13,758 nt of DNA, taken from JAGLOK01 sp023139005. Lineage in GTDB: Bacteria; Bacillota; Clostridia; Christensenellales; UMGS416. Below the pieces are notes generated by a model. That model searched no databases. It worked only from the letters and a program-made list of their open reading frames with translations, and was not told the DNA's origin. The stretch spans positions 1 through 13,758 of the forward strand of contig DAOWFX010000033.1 in the NCBI GenBank assembly GCA_030637745.1, in the 5' to 3' direction. Shown piece after piece: positions 1 through 5,883 of this stretch. Every line of letters starts with the position of its first letter. Positions within the stretch are counted from its first letter, which is position 1. The position numbers and the translations under genes were made by a program.

Positions 1-128
1 GTGCGCTCCTTTCGATCTTCACTTTAGTGGGTATCCTTCCTGGTCTACTACTTATCGCCGGTGGTATACTCGCGATAATAAAAGATCCAAAGAAACCTGC
101 ACCACCCGTTGAACCTGTTGTGGTATAA
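1..128 (+). CDS. C-terminal end of a membrane protein (partial)
   Basis: The frame starting at base 3 is open from the window edge to TAA at 126-128 and encodes 41 residues. They form one hydrophobic helix rich in Leu, Ile and Gly (about residues 2-27), then KDPKKP and a Pro/Val-rich tail ending VVV. This looks like the last transmembrane helix and short cytoplasmic tail of a small membrane protein. A clear intrinsic terminator follows at 164-194, which supports this as a real gene end. The family cannot be identified from this fragment. Confidence 0.6.
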   Translation, partial: ALLSIFTLVGILPGLLLIAGGILAIIKDPKKPAPPVEPVVV

Positions 129-163
129 GACTCAATTGGATTGAATAACAAATTAGATTACTT

Positions 164-194
164 AAAAACTTCTTGCTAAGCAGGAAGTTTTTTT
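164..194 (+). terminator. Intrinsic terminator after the partial membrane protein gene
   Basis: AAAACTTC (165-172) pairs with GAAGTTTT (184-191), with an inner TGC/GCA around a TAA loop, followed by a T-run. It lies 36 nt after the stop codon at 128. Its loop lacks the ACATG signature seen in other terminators of this window. Confidence 0.85.
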
Positions 195-249
195 GTTTTA
201 TCTGAACTCACTCATCACGCAGGATACGCTTGTAAAGACATGCAGCATA

Positions 250-275
250 CAAAACTCTAAGACATGTGCCGAGGG
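250..275 (-). terminator. Orphan minus-strand hairpin with GCACATGTC loop
   Basis: Read on the minus strand, CCCTC pairs with GAG around the apical sequence GCACATGTC, followed by GTTTTG. The stem is short and weaker than those of its three relatives at 3068-3100, 9575-9608 and 12392-12425. No minus-strand gene lies upstream of it (the next one begins at 4259), so it looks like a leftover terminator whose gene is gone. About 30 nt separate it from repeat R1, similar to the 29-nt gap between terminators and repeats elsewhere in this window. Confidence 0.45.
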
Positions 276-305
276 AATATGAGAAAATGCATATTTGATT
301 ATTTC

Positions 306-437
306 TCTTCTGTCTTTGACGAGGATATCAACTTGGCTTATGTATGTAAAGGGTAAATACACTCGTTGCACTCGCTTTTGACATGGTGAGTACGATGAAA
401 CGGGGACTGCGCTTTCTTAGAGTATGAAAGTATTAGA
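306..437 (-). repeat. Structured repeat R1 (degenerate copy)
   Basis: Bases 306-385 match 475-554 (R2) without gaps at 73 of 80 positions. The right-hand arm that would complete the hairpin (386-410) has diverged and no longer pairs well, so R1 looks like a decayed copy. Similarity resumes at CTGCGC (407-412), matching CTGCGC near 602 after R2. On the minus strand the central loop reads CGAG-N5-CGAGT, the same pattern found in the loops of R5 and, in variant form, R3 and R6. The region has no supported ORF. Confidence 0.7.
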
Positions 438-474
438 CAAGCAGAAGGAATAGAGCAAAGTTATGAGAATAGAT

Positions 475-635
475 TCTTCTGTCTTTAGCGAGGATATCAA
501 CTTGGCTTTTACATGTAAAGGGTAAATACACTCGTTGCACTCGCCCTTGACATGCAAAAGCCAAGTTGATACGGGGTGGACAAGACAGAGAAGGTGGGAG
601 TCTGCGCATTTTTAGGTTACGGAAGTGTTACAGAA
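475..635 (-). repeat. Structured repeat R2, large near-perfect hairpin
   Basis: Bases 495-522 pair with 544-571 over 28 positions with only two mismatches, around a 21-nt loop (523-543). An outer stem TCTGTCTT (478-485) / AAGACAGA (582-589) adds eight pairs. One of the two mismatches is a G-T wobble on the minus strand but A-C on the plus strand, hinting that the structure may be made as minus-strand RNA. It shares its left 80 nt with R1 (306-385). No T-tract directly follows, so it is not a simple terminator. It could be a non-autonomous mobile repeat or a non-coding RNA. Confidence 0.8.
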
Positions 636-724
636 CTTTTGTTTTACATTTGTAGGTTTGATGGGTAAGTCCTACTGATGGATAGATATGCAGATTGGAA
701 AGCATCTTTTCGTGATGGGAAGTA

Positions 725-753
725 TTGGAATTTATTAGAATGAGTAGTATAAT
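725..753 (+). promoter_or_regulatory. Promoter of the AlbA_2 gene
   Basis: TTGGAA (725-730), a 17-nt spacer and TATAAT (748-753) form a good sigma-70-type promoter. A second TATAAT lies at 762-767. The expected start near 760 leaves a leader of about 27 nt with an AGGAG site at 774-778. Confidence 0.7.
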
Positions 754-786
754 AAAGTGTGTATAATATATAGAGGAGAATAATTG

Positions 787-1977
787 ATGATCTTATTCGG
801 AAAACCAATAATAAATTGGGAACTTGAAGACCTCCAATTAATAATAAATAACCCAGACTACAAAGAAAGTGAATACATTGATTATAAAAGATATTTTTCA
901 TATTTAAAAATACCAAAAACTAATACTGAAGAAAGACAAAAAAAGAAAAACGAATTTAGAAACGATATTTGTTCTTTCGCAAATTCTGATGGGGGATATC
1001 TAATATATGGAATGAGCGAAGATAAAGGTATACCAATCTCTATAGATGGAGTTGAGATAATAGATAATGATACCGAGAAATTTGAAAACAATCTAAGAAA
1101 AGACTTTTCATTTATTGAACCAATCGTGCCTTCAGTATCCTTCAAATTTATTCAACTTGATAATGGTAATTATATTATTACTTTGAAAATTGAAAAAGGA
1201 TTGCACATACCTTATGTGAATATTGTAAATAATACTGTTTATAGATATTACAAACGAGAAGGTGCAAATAATAGACCTATGCGCTATAAAGAGGTAAGAG
1301 CAATGTATAATGAATCATTAAATTTATCTAGTGAAATCAAGAAATTCAGAGAAAACCGTCACGATTTTCTAAGAGAAAATAGTATGATAAACCCTTTGCA
1401 ATACGCAATTGTTAATATTATACCTTCAACTTTTATAGATAAATCAACTGACTTACAACCTTATTTACTACAAATGAAAGGAAAATTCAACTATGAAAGT
1501 GAATTCAAGAATTGTTGCTATGGTGATGCTATACCTAATTTAGATGGATTGTGTTATATTGCAAAGGAATCTAATATTATTTTCCAAGTGTATAATAATA
1601 ATATCGTAGAGAAAACAATAGAAATTATAACCTACCACAATGAAAGAATGCAACAACAATTGAGATTAAATGAACTGAGCAGTTCTATTGAGGAGCTGAC
1701 TAATAATGCAATAAAATATTACAAAAAAATAGGATTATTTTGCAAAGCATATATATGTGTTTCAGTGTTCGGCTGTCGTAATCTAATTTCACAATATATT
1801 ATTCAACTATCTAAAGATTTTATAGGTGTGATTGATAGACATATGATTATCTGCGAACCAATAGAGATTTATGATATTAACAGTGAGGAGAATGTAAAGG
1901 CATCAATTAAAAGCCAGAAAATTGCTTTAAGCATAGCTTTGGGAATTAAAAACTTAGGAACGCTTATAGAAGAATAG
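787..1977 (+). CDS. Schlafen-type AlbA_2 domain protein (possible defence gene)
   Basis: A 396-residue protein. The N-terminal part carries an AlbA_2 (Schlafen-like) domain: ESEYIDYKR (about 28-35), then RNDICSFANSDGG (58-70) and YLIYGM (71-76), and a later YRYYKREGANNRPM stretch that ends the domain near residue 180. Proteins of this family are nucleic-acid binding or cleaving, and many sit in bacterial defence loci or act as regulators. The C-terminal half (about 200-396) is not recognised. ATG 787 is preferred over TTG 784 because it lies 8 nt after AGGAG (774-778). Base use is visibly more AT-rich than the metallophosphoesterase gene at 3225-4259, suggesting transfer together with the next gene. 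The specific function is inferred only. Confidence 0.75.
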   Translation: MILFGKPIINWELEDLQLIINNPDYKESEYIDYKRYFSYLKIPKTNTEERQKKKNEFRNDICSFANSDGGYLIYGMSEDKGIPISIDGVEIIDNDTEKFENNLRKDFSFIEPIVPSVSFKFIQLDNGNYIITLKIEKGLHIPYVNIVNNTVYRYYKREGANNRPMRYKEVRAMYNESLNLSSEIKKFRENRHDFLRENSMINPLQYAIVNIIPSTFIDKSTDLQPYLLQMKGKFNYESEFKNCCYGDAIPNLDGLCYIAKESNIIFQVYNNNIVEKTIEIITYHNERMQQQLRLNELSSSIEELTNNAIKYYKKIGLFCKAYICVSVFGCRNLISQYIIQLSKDFIGVIDRHMIICEPIEIYDINSEENVKASIKSQKIALSIALGIKNLGTLIEE

Positions 1978-2045
1978 CTATTAATTTGTGGTTTTCTAGG
2001 TTTGATTTATTGTCATATTTAACTGTAACGGTGGTGAGAAAGCTG

Positions 2046-2075
2046 TTGTAGTGAAGGATTTATAAAAAGTATAAG
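2046..2075 (+). promoter_or_regulatory. Possible promoter of the two-helix membrane protein gene
   Basis: TTGTAG (2046-2051), an 18-nt spacer and TATAAG (2070-2075) give a moderate promoter match 34 nt before the ATG at 2109. This would let the second accessory gene be expressed independently of the AlbA_2 gene. Confidence 0.45.
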
Positions 2076-2108
2076 TTGGTAGTAGACTGAACATTGTAGA
2101 GGTGAAAT

Positions 2109-3011
2109 ATGGAGGAGAAGAAAGATACAGAGGATTTATCAGAACAGAGTATAAAGAAAAATGGTAAGCTTAGATTATGGGGGAATAAGTTGTTTTCTAC
2201 TGCAAAATCAAGACAAACATTAATAAAAACAATTGTTGTTTTTGTGTTTTTAGAATTGTTTCTTCTGATTGTTTTGATTGCAAGTCCTATTTCAGATAAA
2301 GGTGGACTTATTGGTGGTATTTTTGCAGGCTGTGCAACAGTAACTGCATTTCTTGTTACCAGTAGAGAAAATAAACTACGCTTTGAAAAGTTACAAAAAG
2401 ATAATGACAAATTATTAAATGATCAGAACGAAAAAGAAAGATTGTCTAGACAACCTTGGTTAGATGGTTACTTTAAAGTAATTGATAAATTCAAAAAAAT
2501 AGAGATTGATCCACCTGGTTACTGTATGACAATAGGAGATGTTACCAAATGGGATGAAAAGACTAGTTGGAGGTATTATATTCCGAATGAAGCAATAAAA
2601 AAATGGGATATTGATAATAGGAAAGAAGAATACAGAATTGAGAGGCCCAATATTATATTGGAATATAGACTAACAAATATAGGGGCAAACAATGCAGTAA
2701 ATATTGAAATGTATATAAGGCGGCATACTTTTCAGAGAATTTCGTTAATAAGAAATCAAAATATCTATTTGTATATACATATGAATATAGAAAAATTGAA
2801 GGAGAATGTAAAATTACCTGTAATGTTTAAATATAATGATATTAATTCAGAGTTTATTTATAAACAGTCCACTGAAATTAATTTATCATATGACCAGAAT
2901 GATAAGTTGAGAATTGGTGGTGGAAGACTATCCGAACCTAGATTGTTAGAAAGAGATATAGAAGGTCGTATTACGGATAAAGAATTTATAGATGATCATT
3001 TTGGGTATTAA
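2109..3011 (+). CDS. Hypothetical two-helix membrane protein with large cytoplasmic domain
   Basis: A 300-residue protein, family not recognised. A charged N-terminus (1-38) is followed by two hydrophobic helices (about 39-59 and 66-85), a charged, probably coiled segment (about 87-115) and a soluble C-terminal domain from RQPWLDGYF onward with several Trp, Tyr and Ile residues. Both ends are predicted to be cytoplasmic. AGAGGTG (2098-2104) is a reasonable ribosome binding site for ATG 2109. It lies 131 nt after the AlbA_2 gene in the same direction and is equally AT-rich, so the two may have arrived together. A membrane protein beside a nuclease-like gene fits a defence pair, but this is inference only. 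Confidence 0.7.
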   Translation: MEEKKDTEDLSEQSIKKNGKLRLWGNKLFSTAKSRQTLIKTIVVFVFLELFLLIVLIASPISDKGGLIGGIFAGCATVTAFLVTSRENKLRFEKLQKDNDKLLNDQNEKERLSRQPWLDGYFKVIDKFKKIEIDPPGYCMTIGDVTKWDEKTSWRYYIPNEAIKKWDIDNRKEEYRIERPNIILEYRLTNIGANNAVNIEMYIRRHTFQRISLIRNQNIYLYIHMNIEKLKENVKLPVMFKYNDINSEFIYKQSTEINLSYDQNDKLRIGGGRLSEPRLLERDIEGRITDKEFIDDHFGY

Positions 3012-3067
3012 ATTTTTAGTATACTATACTTTGAAACTATTATAAGAATTTGCCAATAACTCAAAGC

Positions 3068-3100
3068 AAAAAAAGCTTCAGGACATGTGCCGGAAGCTTT
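3068..3100 (-). terminator. Minus-strand terminator with GCACATGTC loop (metallophosphoesterase gene)
   Basis: AAAGCTTC (3072-3079) pairs with GAAGCTTT (3093-3100). Read on the minus strand the apex is GCACATGTC and a run of seven T follows, making a strong terminator for the gene ending at 3225. It could also act, less well, on the plus-strand gene ending at 3011. Confidence 0.85.
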
Positions 3101-3129
3101 AATTATAACTATTTTATAGCTGTTGGTAA

Positions 3130-3211
3130 GCGCGAATTGGGAAAAAGCACGAGGGACGAGTTTTTTTCAATTCGTAAGACACTCGATTCAAATTCACTTT
3201 TTTTGAATCGA
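3130..3211 (+). repeat. Structured repeat R3 (two hairpins, A and B)
   Basis: Starting with GCGC (3130-3133), stem A is CGAATTG (3133-3139) with CAATTCG (3168-3174), extended by two G-T pairs and five A-T pairs, around a loop with CACGAG-N3-CGAG. The linker TAAGACAC (3175-3182) follows. Stem B is TCGATTCAAA (3183-3192) with TTTGAATCGA (3202-3211), perfect, with a TTCACTTTT loop. Hairpin B ends 13 nt from the metallophosphoesterase stop codon (3225-3227). The terminator stem ending at 3100 is separated from GCGC by exactly 29 nt. Strand is given as the GCGC-first reading; transcription from the adjacent gene would read it on the minus strand. Confidence 0.85.
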
Positions 3212-3224
3212 AAGCGTAGCGTAG

Positions 3225-4259
3225 CTAGCGGTACACGTGCTCCACAACAACCTCGTTCGTCCCATCCACTATGGTAATAAGCGTTGCACCCTGCAAATCA
3301 TCATCACTATAAGACGCAGGACCTGTTTTGAGTCCATAGGTTAAGCGCACACCCTCATACTCAACTGATAGGTTGTTGACATGGTCGTGTCCCACAAAGA
3401 TATGAGAGGTAGATCCTAACGCCTTCACCTTGTCGAAAAGCCCAGTGTTCTCCGGTGGGCAGAAGACATCTTCTCGTGTTTCGCCGAAGCCTAGAGAACT
3501 ATCTATTGTGCCATCATTCCATTGGGTCACAGCATCTTCAAACTCGGGTAGGGGAATGTGGAATACAAGCATTGATGGAACATCGGGCTGTCCATTTACT
3601 GCCCACTCATACCATGAAATCTGATTCGGGTAGATGTAGTCATAATCTTTACCTGTATCATATTTGCGATTGACGTTGGAATCCATCATAATCATTGAAT
3701 ATACAGGCGTTCCACTTTCATCGTCGATATTGATGACGTAGTTGCCTATGCCTTGTACGTTGTCAGGACCCATCTTGTACATGGAGTATGCAGCGTCTTC
3801 GTATTGGTTTCCGTGCCATACCCTGTCGGCTCTGCCCTCGGAGTCGTGGTTTCCGAAAGTGACACCCCATGGGATCTCATAAGTCTCCATTTGCTTGATG
3901 AACTTTTTGGTGGTGATATCTGCCAACAACAGGTAGGAATTGTCGCCTGTGGTCATGATGAAGTCGGGGTTAACTTCTTTGACTAATTCATCAACTAACG
4001 CAAGTGCCTTTGTGTCTTCAAGGGGATTACCCAGAAGCTGAATATCCGATAAGAGTAGGATTTTGTAATCCTCTCCATCTTTTTTCTCCAGATGACCAAT
4101 GTCTTGAGTATCGAATGCATCGGTTGCAGTCCATGTTTCACCCGATGGTGTGCCTTTGAGTTCAAAAGCCATGTATATTTTGTAGGCAATAAACAGTACT
4201 AAGAGTACTGTGATGATGATTACTAGGATTTTGATGAGAACTTTGAGCCATTTTTTCAT
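3225..4259 (-). CDS. Membrane-anchored metallophosphoesterase
   Basis: A 344-residue calcineurin-like phosphoesterase. Lys-rich MKKWLK and a hydrophobic helix (about 8-30) form a signal anchor, so the catalytic domain should lie outside the membrane. Metal-site motifs appear in order: SDIQ (71-74), TGDN (104-107), GNHD (136-139), HIP (His 234) and GHDH (290-293). The first motif has Gln where DxH is usual, a known variant in this superfamily. Such enzymes hydrolyse phosphate mono- or diesters; the substrate here is unknown. The start is set by GGAGG eight nt before the ATG. The stop is followed by repeat R3 and a GCACATGTC terminator. Base use is less AT-rich than in the accessory genes at 787-3011. 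Confidence 0.9.
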   Translation of the reverse strand: MKKWLKVLIKILVIIITVLLVLFIAYKIYMAFELKGTPSGETWTATDAFDTQDIGHLEKKDGEDYKILLLSDIQLLGNPLEDTKALALVDELVKEVNPDFIMTTGDNSYLLLADITTKKFIKQMETYEIPWGVTFGNHDSEGRADRVWHGNQYEDAAYSMYKMGPDNVQGIGNYVINIDDESGTPVYSMIMMDSNVNRKYDTGKDYDYIYPNQISWYEWAVNGQPDVPSMLVFHIPLPEFEDAVTQWNDGTIDSSLGFGETREDVFCPPENTGLFDKVKALGSTSHIFVGHDHVNNLSVEYEGVRLTYGLKTGPASYSDDDLQGATLITIVDGTNEVVVEHVYR

Positions 4260-4309
4260 ATTGTGTTCCTCCGTTTATTTATGCAATTGTAATAATATGT
4301 GTATTGATA

Positions 4310-4338
4310 ATTATATCATAGCATATTTTTATATCTAA
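4310..4338 (-). promoter_or_regulatory. Probable promoter of the metallophosphoesterase gene
   Basis: On the minus strand TTAGAT (4333-4338), a 17-nt spacer and TATAAT (4310-4315) precede the start codon by about 50 nt. The -10 is perfect and the -35 is weak. Confidence 0.5.
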
Positions 4339-4382
4339 ATGTAAAGCATAAATGGTAATTAGTAAAGATATATAAGACTCCC

Positions 4383-4412
4383 TTGACATGTGCACATATA
4401 TGCACATATAAT
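4383..4412 (+). promoter_or_regulatory. ArsR-gene promoter with palindromic operator filling the spacer
   Basis: Consensus TTGACA (4383-4388) and TATAAT (4407-4412) are separated by 18 nt. That spacer (4389-4406) is a perfect inverted repeat: TGTGCA, six bases, TGCACA. The sequence also reads as a tandem TGCACATATA repeat. A repressor bound here would block RNA polymerase, so autoregulation by the ArsR protein is likely. The expected transcription start (about 4418-4420) coincides with the ATG at 4419, leaving essentially no leader. Confidence 0.85.
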
Positions 4413-4418
4413 AAGTTC

Positions 4419-4769
4419 ATGAGTAATAATGCAGATGGTAGTATATGCGATAGTGCGCAACAAATAGATAGAATTATAGGCAGTGAAATATTTAAGATGC
4501 TAAGCGAAAGCGTACGTGTTGAGATAATTAGGTTTCTTGCTATAAACGGTGCGTCAGATATTACGACCATTGCAGATAGTTTTTCGCAAGACCGTTCTGT
4601 TATATCAAGACATTTGATGAACATGGAACATGCAGGTCTTTTGTCAAAACAAAAAGAATCAAGGCATGTTGTATATACTTTTAACTATAAGTATTTCCTA
4701 AAAGAATTAGAAGACACTGTAGCTGCTGTTAGATATATGGTAGAAGAATGTCCTGAAAATAAGAACTAA
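4419..4769 (+). CDS. ArsR-family winged-helix repressor, probably leaderless mRNA
   Basis: A 116-residue protein with the ArsR fold: FKMLSESVRVEIIRFL (helix ahead of the HTH), DITTIADSFSQDRSVISRHLMNM (HTH with the recognition helix) and KQKESRHVVYTF (wing). A short Cys/Asp-containing N-terminal tail could carry a sensing site, but no complete CxC metal motif of the classical arsenic sensors is seen, so the signal is unknown. ATG 4419 is chosen because an upstream TTG frame at 4383 would start inside the -35 box. No ribosome binding site precedes 4419 and the promoter places +1 at the ATG, so the mRNA is predicted to be leaderless. It probably controls itself and the EFR1 gene 108 nt downstream. 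Confidence 0.88.
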   Translation: MSNNADGSICDSAQQIDRIIGSEIFKMLSESVRVEIIRFLAINGASDITTIADSFSQDRSVISRHLMNMEHAGLLSKQKESRHVVYTFNYKYFLKELEDTVAAVRYMVEECPENKN

Positions 4770-4823
4770 TTAAAGGGAGAAACTATCAAAATCAATTTGA
4801 GCATGAGAGGTGCTTAAAAAATT

Positions 4824-4848
4824 TATTATAAAGCGTGCATGAGTGCAC
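4824..4848 (+). promoter_or_regulatory. Possible second ArsR operator before the EFR1 gene
   Basis: GTGCA, four bases (TGAG), TGCAC lies at 4835-4848, just after a possible -10 TATTAT (4824-4829). The half-site matches the operator in the ArsR promoter, but the spacer is 4 instead of 6. No convincing -35 box was found, so promoter and operator are tentative. Confidence 0.45.
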
Positions 4849-4877
4849 ACTAATACACAATAAAAAGGAGTTAATTA

Positions 4878-5657
4878 ATGACAATAGAAATCTATTATTT
4901 TTCAGGGACAGGTAATTCACTACACATAGGCAAAGAACTAATAAACAATTTAGGAGAAGGTAAACTAATTTCTATTGTTTCAAAAAGCAACAAAGATGAT
5001 GTAAAGACAGATGCAGACATAGTGGGGATTGTCTATCCTGTATATTTTCTAAACATACCGGAGATTGTTGTAGAATTTATAAAAAAACTTAAGACAAAAA
5101 AAGATTGTTATATGTTTGTTATTTCAAACTGTGGATCGTTATATGGAGGTAGCCATAAAATAGCTGGCAAATTGCTAGCAAAAGGCGGAAACAACTTATC
5201 TAGCGCTTTTAATATTAGCATGCCTGATAACAGCATTGAATATCCTACAGCTAAGCAAAAGCATGAACCAATGATTGAGCAAATGAAAATAGATGCAAAA
5301 AATATTGCAGAAGCAATTATTAATAGTGAAATAATCGAACCAAATGGATCTACCATTTATTCAGTAATAGGTGGGAAATTGCTAGAAATTGCTTGTGTAG
5401 GTTATCTTGGCTTTAAGGATATGAAGGTGGATAAGGAAACCTGTAACAGTTGCTCAATGTGTGAAAAAATATGTCCTGTAGGAAACATAAAGATGGTAAA
5501 CGGTACTCCTCAATGGGGAAAAGAGTGTACTATGTGCTTTGCATGTATTAATAATTGCAAAAAAGAATCAATAACATACAGGCGACAAAAAAACACTACA
5601 GATTATCGATATACTAATTCATATGTCAGTGCAAAAGAGTTGATTGAAGGAATGTAG
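4878..5657 (+). CDS. EFR1-type flavodoxin/ferredoxin electron-transfer protein
   Basis: A 259-residue protein joining a flavodoxin-like domain to a bacterial ferredoxin domain. YYFSGTGNSLHI (6-17) is the FMN phosphate-binding loop, and VYPVYFLNIP and SNCGSLYGG fit the other flavin-binding loops. Two [4Fe-4S] motifs follow: Cys 189, 192, 195, 199 and Cys 217, 220, 223, 227, both CxxCxxCxxxC and complete. The protein is cytoplasmic and should pass electrons between flavin and iron-sulfur clusters; the partner is unknown. Such proteins are typical of anaerobic Firmicutes. AAAGGAG lies 7 nt before the ATG. The ArsR gene just upstream suggests stress- or metal-responsive expression. The stop is followed 9 nt later by repeat R4. 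Confidence 0.9.
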   Translation: MTIEIYYFSGTGNSLHIGKELINNLGEGKLISIVSKSNKDDVKTDADIVGIVYPVYFLNIPEIVVEFIKKLKTKKDCYMFVISNCGSLYGGSHKIAGKLLAKGGNNLSSAFNISMPDNSIEYPTAKQKHEPMIEQMKIDAKNIAEAIINSEIIEPNGSTIYSVIGGKLLEIACVGYLGFKDMKVDKETCNSCSMCEKICPVGNIKMVNGTPQWGKECTMCFACINNCKKESITYRRQKNTTDYRYTNSYVSAKELIEGM

Positions 5658-5666
5658 TTATTTTAT

Positions 5667-5756
5667 TCGACTCGAATAAAGTGAATCCGAGTCGAGATCT
5701 TACGATTAATCAAAAACTTCGAATCAAAGATTCTCGTGCATTTTGAAAAATCGCGC
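5667..5756 (-). repeat. Structured repeat R4 (two hairpins)
   Basis: In plus-strand order, stem B is TCGACTCGAAT (5667-5677) with ATCCGAGTCGA (5685-5695) around a short loop carrying the reverse of TTCACTT; then the TCTTAC linker; then stem A (about 5703-5755) with two T-T mismatches, enclosing a small extra hairpin GAATC-AAA-GATTC inside the loop, and GCGC (5753-5756). It starts 9 nt after the EFR1 stop codon. Stem B is completely different in sequence from the R3 stem yet pairs equally well. The one non-canonical pair in B is G-T on the minus strand. Confidence 0.8.
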
Positions 5757-5785
5757 TTTTTGAGCACATATGAATATGTCTAATT

Positions 5786-5814
5786 AAACTCCAGAAGTGA
5801 ATTCTGGAGTTTTG
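5786..5814 (+). terminator. Bidirectional intrinsic terminator between convergent genes
   Basis: AAACTCCAGAA (5786-5796) pairs with TTCTGGAGTTT (5802-5812) around GTGAA, followed by T-rich sequence. On the minus strand it is followed by TTTAATTAG, so it may serve both the EFR1 gene and the YdcF-like gene. It lies exactly 29 nt from the GCGC end of R4. Its loop lacks the ACATG signature. Confidence 0.85.
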
Positions 5815-5883
5815 TCTGTTTATGATTATTTATTTAACTAGATTGGAATTGAATTGAGTTAATTACCTTAGAATGCTATTTTC

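Noticed and set aside
306..554. R1/R2 as a CRISPR array
   Set aside because: There are only two 80-nt copies, far too long and too far apart for CRISPR repeats, no cas genes, and R2 is one large hairpin.
3050..3277. 75-aa plus-strand frame across 3050-3277
   Set aside because: It runs through a terminator, repeat R3 and the end of the metallophosphoesterase gene, and has no ribosome binding site or protein-like composition.
4383..4418. TTG 4383 as ArsR start codon
   Set aside because: It lies inside the TTGACA -35 box, and the added residues would be translated from promoter and operator DNA.
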